A program made the position numbers and the translations under genes. From NCBI GenBank assembly GCA_045636245.1, contig JAZTXA010000147.1, positions 1-6,872 on the forward strand: a stretch of DNA of 6,872 nucleotides. The letters run 5' to 3'. Origin of the DNA: RGIG7213 sp045636245. GTDB lineage: Bacteria > Bacillota > Clostridia > Oscillospirales > CAG-272. Below, one piece after another: positions 1 to 4,733 of this stretch (the first letter of the stretch is position 1; the number at the start of each line of letters is the position of its first letter). The notes beneath the pieces were generated by a model. It was not told the DNA's origin and searched no databases. It saw only the letters and a list, made by a program, of their open reading frames with translations.

Positions 1-4
1 GAAT

Positions 5-11
5 ATCTCCT
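5..11 (-). promoter_or_regulatory. Ribosome-binding site of a gene starting just beyond the left edge
   Basis: Read on the minus strand, this site is AGGAGAT preceded by an A run. Six bases separate the AGGAG core from the window edge, so a start codon at or just past the edge would be ideally placed. I see no terminator hairpin in the 53 bases between the dehydrogenase stop and the edge. The simplest reading is that the dehydrogenase is followed by a second gene in the same transcript. The start codon itself is not visible, so this is an inference from spacing. Confidence 0.6.
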
Positions 12-53
12 TTTTTATTCTATCAACTTCGCTATTTCTTGTTATAAAAATAT

Positions 54-1088
54 TTAGAATTTAATTGCTACCTTTATGACTCTTTCTCGTTTATTTTCAA
101 ACAGCTCATACGCCTCGTCAATCTTCGCAAGCGGATATGTATGCGTGATCAGCGGCTCGGTATCGAGTTTGCCCTCGGCAATGAGTTTCAGCGTTTCCTC
201 GCAGTCGCAACCGTCAACGCCGCCTGTTTTGAATGTCAGATTCTTGCCGTACATATCGGGCAGAGGCAGAGTCTGCGCATTATCATAAAGTGCCACCACC
301 GTGACGATCGCATTCGGACGCGCACACTGCCATGCAAGCTCAAAGGTGTTCTCTACTCCTGCAACTTCAAGCACCACATCCGCACCGCCGTGATCGCTGT
401 TTTTACAAACAAAATCAAGGCATTCTTCGGGTGTTGTCGTCAGCACGTCGGGATAGTGCTCATTCACAAACTTGATGCGGTTTTCATCCTTCTCACACAC
501 GATGATGCGTCTCGGATTCTTCAGCATCACACAAAGGAGCGTGCAAATTCCCGTGGGACCTGCTCCGATGATCAGAACTGTATCCTCCTCAGTGATCTCC
601 GAGATCTTCGCAGCCCAATAACCCGTGGCAAGAACGTCACCCACGAGCAGAGCTTGTCTATCCGTCACTGTATCGGGAATCTTGTTGAGTCCCTGATCCG
701 CAAACGGCACGCGAACATATTCTGCCTGACCGCCGTCAATACGGCAACCAAGCGCCCAGCCGCCGTTTTTATCGTTACAGTTGTTAACAAAGCCCTTCTT
801 GCAGAAAAAGCACTCACCGCAAAAGGTTTCCACATTGACCGTAACTCTGTCGCCGGGCTTTACGTGCGTGACCGCCGAGCCGACCTCTTCCACAACGCCG
901 ACCATCTCATGACCGACCGTTATTCCTTCCACAGCTCTCGGAACGCTTCCGTGTTTAATATGCAGATCGCTTGAGCAGATGCTCGCAAGCGTGACCTTTA
1001 CAATAGCATCTCTTTCGTGCTGTATAGTTGGCTTCGGCTTCTCAACCAAGCCGAATTTTCCTTTTGATATATATGTGTAGGTAAGCAT
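54..1088 (-). CDS. Zinc-dependent medium-chain alcohol/polyol dehydrogenase
   Basis: This 344-residue cytoplasmic protein belongs to the zinc-dependent medium-chain dehydrogenase/reductase superfamily (alcohol, sorbitol and threonine dehydrogenase relatives), which oxidise a hydroxyl group or reduce the carbonyl using NAD(P). The catalytic zinc site is visible: Cys38 in ICSSDLH, His60-Glu61 in GHE, and Asp151 in GDVLATGYWAA. An Asp at that last position is the arrangement known from bacterial secondary-alcohol dehydrogenases. The structural-zinc cysteines are 90, 93, 96 and 104. The Rossmann fold begins at GAGPTG (175-180), and Glu199 at the end of the next strand suggests NAD rather than NADP. 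Length is normal and the gene looks intact. The ATG is supported by GGGAGGT five bases upstream and by a good promoter. It is divergent from the glycosidase and apparently co-transcribed with a gene to the left. The exact substrate (polyol, secondary alcohol, threonine-like) cannot be told from the sequence, so no gene symbol is given. Confidence 0.93.
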   Translation of the reverse strand: MLTYTYISKGKFGLVEKPKPTIQHERDAIVKVTLASICSSDLHIKHGSVPRAVEGITVGHEMVGVVEEVGSAVTHVKPGDRVTVNVETFCGECFFCKKGFVNNCNDKNGGWALGCRIDGGQAEYVRVPFADQGLNKIPDTVTDRQALLVGDVLATGYWAAKISEITEEDTVLIIGAGPTGICTLLCVMLKNPRRIIVCEKDENRIKFVNEHYPDVLTTTPEECLDFVCKNSDHGGADVVLEVAGVENTFELAWQCARPNAIVTVVALYDNAQTLPLPDMYGKNLTFKTGGVDGCDCEETLKLIAEGKLDTEPLITHTYPLAKIDEAYELFENKRERVIKVAIKF

Positions 1089-1092
1089 AAGT

Positions 1093-1099
1093 ACCTCCC
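1093..1099 (-). promoter_or_regulatory. Ribosome-binding site of the dehydrogenase gene
   Basis: On the minus strand the bases before the ATG read GGGAGGT ACTT ATG. This is a nearly perfect anti-16S match whose GGAGG core lies five bases from the start codon, and it fixes the start at 1088. Confidence 0.85.
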
Positions 1100-1114
1100 A
1101 AATTTCGATACCTT

Positions 1115-1143
1115 ATTATATCATAATTTTCGTCCTTTTTCAA
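1115..1143 (-). promoter_or_regulatory. Sigma-A-type promoter for the dehydrogenase gene
   Basis: On the minus strand there is a -35 box TTGAAA (1138-1143), a 17-base spacer and a -10 box TATAAT (1115-1120). TGA directly before the -10 gives an extended TGn element. Transcription would start near 1108, leaving a leader of about 20 bases that contains the ribosome site. The boxes match consensus at 11 of 12 positions, so the promoter should be strong unless repressed. Confidence 0.82.
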
Positions 1144-1165
1144 CCGTGTTCTTTAGTCACCGTGT
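1143..1165. repeat. Direct repeat ACCGTGT, two copies 16 bases apart
   Basis: ACCGTGT occurs at 1143-1149 and again at 1159-1165, so the starts are 16 bases apart (about one and a half helical turns). The first copy touches the -35 box of the dehydrogenase promoter and the second lies just upstream of it. Paired half-sites at this location would suit an activator or repressor of that gene, but two 7-base matches could also arise by chance. Confidence 0.35.
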
Positions 1166-1212
1166 AACGTTTTTATCTATGGCAAACAATGCAGAAATAT
1201 CGGCATAATCGC

Positions 1213-1241
1213 TTGACGATAATCGTCGGATGTGTTATAAT
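1213..1241 (+). promoter_or_regulatory. Sigma-A-type promoter for the glycoside hydrolase gene
   Basis: The -35 box is TTGACG (1213-1218), the spacer is 17 bases, and the -10 box is TATAAT (1236-1241), preceded by TGT, which supplies an extended TGn element. Transcription is expected to start near 1248, giving a leader of about 25 bases. The match to consensus is 11 of 12. A perfect palindrome overlaps the -35 and spacer, which suggests the promoter is controlled rather than constitutive. Confidence 0.85.
1215..1227. promoter_or_regulatory. Candidate operator, 13-base perfect palindrome over the -35 region
   Basis: GACGAT A ATCGTC is a perfect inverted repeat with 6-base arms and one central base. 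It starts inside the -35 box and runs into the spacer of the glycosidase promoter, where a bound dimer would block RNA polymerase. The heptamer ATAATCG within it also occurs at 1205-1211, 14 bases upstream. The regulator family cannot be assigned and no regulator gene is in the window. Confidence 0.5.
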
Positions 1242-1252
1242 GATATTATCAT
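1240..1252. promoter_or_regulatory. Second 13-base palindrome at the transcription start
   Basis: ATGATA T TATCAT is a perfect inverted repeat with 6-base arms. It begins at the end of the -10 box and spans the predicted transcription start of the glycosidase gene. Its centre is 25 bases from that of the upstream palindrome, but the two sequences differ. It is AT-rich, so chance is a real alternative to a second operator. Confidence 0.3.
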
Positions 1253-1257
1253 CTTAA

Positions 1258-1262
1258 AGGAG
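1258..1262 (+). promoter_or_regulatory. Ribosome-binding site of the glycoside hydrolase gene
   Basis: AGGAG, within AAAGGAGA, lies ten bases before the ATG at 1273. This is slightly long spacing but acceptable. It supports this start, which is also the only one that leaves a complete signal peptide. Confidence 0.8.
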
Positions 1263-1272
1263 ACGAATCATA

Positions 1273-4200
1273 ATGAATCATACCTCTGCACGAATCCGCC
1301 GAGTGTTGGCGTGGCTTATTTGCACACTTCTGTTATGGAGCGCTCTTGTGCCGACTCTTTCGGTCTTTGGTGCTTCCGATCGTTTCGAGTGCGAAGATGC
1401 CGTGGTATTGGCAGCCGATGGCAAGACTCCCTACAATGTTATCCGCTTGTCCGATCCCGATGCTTCGAATAAAGCCGTTGCGGGCAGTACGGGCGGTAAA
1501 TACTTTGTGTTTGAGAACGTAGCGGAATCCAACTGTATCCACATTTCCTACGCTTCCACCAACACCAACAATATGAATCTCTACATCAGATACCCTTGGG
1601 AAACAGATTTTCACGATGCGGGTATCATCCCATTTTCAACATCGAACTCGTGGAATATGAGTTCCTCATACATCGCTGTATCCCCAAAGGTATATATTCC
1701 CGAGGGCTCGGACATAAAGATTCGTCCCAATATGGACATAAATCTCGACTGTCTGTGGCTCACTGCAGAAGAAGCAGGCTCAGCCTCCGATGTCCCTGCA
1801 GGAACATTGAGTGCCGAATCTCTCTCCGACAAAGCCGAGAAAGATATGATGGCTACATATGCCAAGGCTGTTAAGCTTGAAAAAAATCAGAGCGTAACCT
1901 TCACAGTTCCCGCTGTCAGCGAAAATTATAATGTTATCAGTCTGTCATACCGTGCTGAAAGCAATGCTGCGGTGTCCGTCACTCAAAACAGCAAAGTCAT
2001 CGGAGGTGCGGAACTTGTTGCAACACCGCTTCGCACATTCGAAGGCGCAGGAATGTGCACCGAAGATTACAAGGCAGGGGATAAAGTAACTCTGACTGTT
2101 ACAGAAGGTGAGCTGTGGCTTGACTTCATCACGGTCAACTATGCCCCCGATCCTCAATCTGTCAGCGTGGGTGCGATGCCGTCAAAGGGTGAGCGTCTCA
2201 CAGTTTCGCTGGACGGTATATGGGCTATCGGCACCAAGCGTGTGTCAGGAACCTGGTCGGTGCCCGCTACGGTCCCCTCAGATGTGGACTTTATCAACTC
2301 CATCCCCGTTCCCGGGCTTTGGCACTCTGCTGCCTACGACCTGGGTGAATACGACAGCACTATGTCCTGGTACAAGAAGACTGTGATACTGCAAGATGCC
2401 CCTGCCGAGCAGGTGCTTCTGTATATCGGTTCTGCCCAATATGGCCGTCATATCTACGTCAACGGACAGTACGCAGGCAGTTACGAATATAACTACTCTC
2501 ACTCCTACACAGATATTACAAAATTTTTGAAGAAGGGTGAAAACGAGATTGTTATCATGCTCGGCGCGTGGTCCATCCAGTTCACCGACTCCAATACAGT
2601 TGCCCATGTTCTTTACGACGGCGAATCCACCGAGGATGAGCCCGGCATTACAGATTCGGTGTCTTTGATTTTCAATGCCTCCCCCGAGGTACAATCAGTA
2701 CAGACCAATCCCAACATTGACACCGGAAGCGTTCAAGTGCAGGTTACACTCAAAAATCGTTCCGACAAACCCGTATCATCCGATGTAACCGTTACAATTT
2801 ACGAGCTGGGTGTTTTTGAAAACGGTATTCCCAACCAAGCCGAAGTCAAGGTTGGTGAGTACACACATAAGGGTGTAAGTGTAGGCGAAAACAACACCGC
2901 CACCTTCACCGTAGATGAGATCAAGCTGGATAACTGGTCAAGAAGCAAGTGCTGGTCCCCCGATTCTCCTTTTCTTTACCGTATTGAAATCAAAACTGCA
3001 GGTGATACCTACACCACCCGCTTTGGTATGCGTACCTTTGATTTCGACCCCGTCACAAAATACGCCCGCCTCAACGGTGAAATATTCTACCTGTTTGGTA
3101 CCAACGTAGCCATTGAGCGCTACTTTGATGATCCGCTTTGCGGCAACACCCCGTGGCAGGAGGATTGGATCCGCAAGCTCTACAGCGAGTTTAAGGACAT
3201 CAACTGGGTTTGCTTCCGCACACACCTGGGACACGCCAACAGCAAGTGGTTCGACATTGCCGACGAGATGGGTATGATGATTTTCGACGAATACGCTACG
3301 TGGGGCGACAATGACGGCTGTACCATTAACACCATCATGCCCGAGATCTATGCATGGATCGACAACCGTGCAAATCACCCATCCATGATCGTATTCGATG
3401 CCCAGAACGAAGCTCTGTACACCGCCATGACCGACGAGATCATACGTCGCGGTCGTGAGTACGACCTCCAGCACCGTCCGTGGGACAACGGCTGGCGTCC
3501 TCCCGTGGACGAAAACGACCCCGTGGAGTGCCATCCCTACATCATCGGCGGACAGGGTATCAAGGGCTTGAATAATATGAATGTTTCAAAACCCGTTGTC
3601 ACCACCGCTGACCTCGGCTGGACATACAGCAAGTACCCCAACAATCCCTATCTTGTAAATGAGCACGGCGAATATTGGATCAACCGAGAAGGCGCTGCCA
3701 TGAGCAGTACAGCCGGCACTTGGAATGCCGTACTGCCCGGTGCAACCAACGAACAGCGTCTTACATATTATGCAGAGCTGATGGCTGCCCAGATGGAAGC
3801 TTTCCGTACCGAACGTACCTATGTCGGGCTTCTGTTCTTCTGCGGTTTGGGTTCTTCTTTCCCTTCGGCACAGGGCGTGACCTCGGATATACTGTCCCCC
3901 GATGTTTCCACCGCTGAATCGCTGCAGATCCGCCCCTACACCAAGGAGCTTTTGAAAAATGCCTTTGCCAACCTGGGTATCGTAATCGACGAGTATACCG
4001 AGGAAGTCAAGCGCGGAGATAGACTCCGTCTGCCTATCATCTTGGTCAATGACACAGGCAAGGCAATTTCCGATCTTCCCGTGACCATCAAGGTTATGAG
4101 CGGAGATACCGTGATTTTTGCAAAGCGCATCACCATGAGTGTGGATGCCTTTTCCAAGGACAACAAGGGTCTGGCTGAAGAAAATGAACCTGTCCGTGTG

Positions 4201-4572
4201 CCGGATTATTCCGATTACTGCGGGGACGGCACAACATTGACTGTCACCGCATCCTACGAATTGGACGGAGAAACGGTATACAGCCAACGCAAGTGGCTCG
4301 TTGAAGGCGGCGAGACATCCGACGAACAGCCTCCCGAATACGATTGGCTTACTGAAGAAGAGCCTGTCCAGACCGACACTGAGACATCGGAAACGGCGGA
4401 TCAACCCGACACCAACCTCGTAACCGACCCTTCAGATACCACCTCTGACACTGATTCCAACGGAGGCTCTGCATTGATTATCGCAGGTGTTGCCGCTTTG
4501 GTTGTGCTGACGGTGGCTGCCATCACTCTTGTGATTGTTTTCCGTAAGCGTTCCAAGAAACAAGACAAATAA
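1273..4572 (+). CDS. Membrane-anchored glycoside hydrolase family 2 protein with CBM-like domains
   Basis: This 1099-residue exported enzyme is predicted to remove a terminal sugar from a glycan at the cell surface by the retaining mechanism of family GH2. Residues 1-34 form a signal peptide (RIRR, then a hydrophobic core, cleavage near Gly33-Ser35). Residues 36-165 resemble a CBM6/CBM35-type beta-sandwich (FECEDA start, LDCLWLT end), and 179-291 look like a second one. The GH2 sugar-binding jelly roll spans about 308-470, the Ig-like domain about 475-585, and the TIM barrel about 588-905. Glu713 in DAQNEA is the likely acid/base and Glu797 in LVNEHGEY the likely nucleophile, so the enzyme should be active. 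A further beta domain (906-1010), an acidic Thr/Ser/Pro/Asp linker (1012-1064), a transmembrane helix (1067-1090) and a basic tail RKRSKK follow; this resembles a stop-transfer anchor, with no LPXTG motif seen. Substrate (galactoside, glucuronide, mannoside or other) cannot be determined. The gene is transcribed alone and ends at strong terminators. Confidence 0.92.
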   Translation: MNHTSARIRRVLAWLICTLLLWSALVPTLSVFGASDRFECEDAVVLAADGKTPYNVIRLSDPDASNKAVAGSTGGKYFVFENVAESNCIHISYASTNTNNMNLYIRYPWETDFHDAGIIPFSTSNSWNMSSSYIAVSPKVYIPEGSDIKIRPNMDINLDCLWLTAEEAGSASDVPAGTLSAESLSDKAEKDMMATYAKAVKLEKNQSVTFTVPAVSENYNVISLSYRAESNAAVSVTQNSKVIGGAELVATPLRTFEGAGMCTEDYKAGDKVTLTVTEGELWLDFITVNYAPDPQSVSVGAMPSKGERLTVSLDGIWAIGTKRVSGTWSVPATVPSDVDFINSIPVPGLWHSAAYDLGEYDSTMSWYKKTVILQDAPAEQVLLYIGSAQYGRHIYVNGQYAGSYEYNYSHSYTDITKFLKKGENEIVIMLGAWSIQFTDSNTVAHVLYDGESTEDEPGITDSVSLIFNASPEVQSVQTNPNIDTGSVQVQVTLKNRSDKPVSSDVTVTIYELGVFENGIPNQAEVKVGEYTHKGVSVGENNTATFTVDEIKLDNWSRSKCWSPDSPFLYRIEIKTAGDTYTTRFGMRTFDFDPVTKYARLNGEIFYLFGTNVAIERYFDDPLCGNTPWQEDWIRKLYSEFKDINWVCFRTHLGHANSKWFDIADEMGMMIFDEYATWGDNDGCTINTIMPEIYAWIDNRANHPSMIVFDAQNEALYTAMTDEIIRRGREYDLQHRPWDNGWRPPVDENDPVECHPYIIGGQGIKGLNNMNVSKPVVTTADLGWTYSKYPNNPYLVNEHGEYWINREGAAMSSTAGTWNAVLPGATNEQRLTYYAELMAAQMEAFRTERTYVGLLFFCGLGSSFPSAQGVTSDILSPDVSTAESLQIRPYTKELLKNAFANLGIVIDEYTEEVKRGDRLRLPIILVNDTGKAISDLPVTIKVMSGDTVIFAKRITMSVDAFSKDNKGLAEENEPVRVPDYSDYCGDGTTLTVTASYELDGETVYSQRKWLVEGGETSDEQPPEYDWLTEEEPVQTDTETSETADQPDTNLVTDPSDTTSDTDSNGGSALIIAGVAALVVLTVAAITLVIVFRKRSKKQDK

Positions 4573-4594
4573 TAATCCCATTAAATACATAATA

Positions 4595-4683
4595 AAAATC
4601 CCGCCATAAAGCGGGGGGCAGACCGCTGACAAAGGTAAAAGTCGGCTGCCTGCCCCCCGCCGCTATGGTGGGGTTTTCTTTTT
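4595..4683. terminator. Long bidirectional terminator hairpin between convergent genes
   Basis: The arms 4595-4630 and 4641-4677 form an imperfect long hairpin around the loop AAAGGTAAAA. Its core pairs G4613-G4618 with C4653-C4658, and the outer AAAATCCCGCCAT pairs with ATGGTGGGGTTTT through two wobbles. Each half can also fold alone. On the right, 4655-4661 pairs with 4667-4673 around GCTAT and is followed by TTTTCTTTTT, a textbook plus-strand terminator. On the left, CCCGC (4600-4604) pairs with GCGGG (4611-4615), and the minus strand then reads ATTTTTATT, a terminator for the opposite direction. It begins 22 bases after the glycosidase stop and should end that transcript, and also serve as backup for the convergent gene. 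Confidence 0.85.
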
Positions 4684-4688
4684 ACAAC

Positions 4689-4723
4689 AAAAGATACTCA
4701 ATGCTTGGCAAAGAGTATCTTTT
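4689..4723. terminator. Second terminator hairpin, main terminator of the right-hand gene
   Basis: AAAAGATACTC (4689-4699) and GAGTATCTTTT (4713-4723) are perfect 11-base complements. The 13-base loop contains a further TGC/GCA pairing around TTG. It lies ten bases beyond the stop of the minus-strand gene, and on that strand the stem ends in TTTTGTT, as expected of an intrinsic terminator. The arms carry their own A and T tracts, so it can work in both directions. The stem is AT-rich and weaker than the neighbouring GC-rich hairpin. Confidence 0.75.
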
Positions 4724-4733
4724 AAAATTTGAG

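Noticed and set aside
141..974. 277-codon open frame on the plus strand opposite the dehydrogenase
   Set aside because: It lies entirely antisense to a gene with clear family motifs. Its translation is rich in Cys, His and Arg with no recognisable domain, and I saw no convincing ribosome site. It is a shadow of the codon bias on the other strand.
1230..1472. Short plus-strand frame starting with ATG at 1230, upstream of the glycosidase
   Set aside because: The ATG lies inside the promoter spacer, upstream of the predicted transcription start, and the frame overlaps the signal-peptide region of the real gene. It is not a leader peptide.
2938..3534. 198-codon open frame on the minus strand opposite the GH2 TIM barrel
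   Set aside because: It overlaps the most conserved part of the glycosidase, and its Val/Gly-rich translation is typical of reverse-complement reading of a biased gene.
3586..4404. 272-codon open frame on the minus strand opposite the glycosidase C-terminal half
   Set aside because: It is antisense to the GH2 catalytic and C-terminal domains, with a low-complexity, Gly/Cys-rich translation that matches no family I know. It is treated as a shadow frame.
4309..4572. LPXTG-type sortase signal at the glycosidase C-terminus
   Set aside because: The acidic linker, hydrophobic helix and basic tail resemble a sortase signal, but no LPXTG-like motif precedes the helix, so a simple transmembrane anchor is the better reading.
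4595..4723. Possible attachment site, small transposon-like element or structured RNA between the convergent genes
   Set aside because: There are inverted repeats but no target duplications, no transposase and no integrase in the window. Adjacent U-tracts on both strands and the position between two convergent stops are fully explained by terminators.
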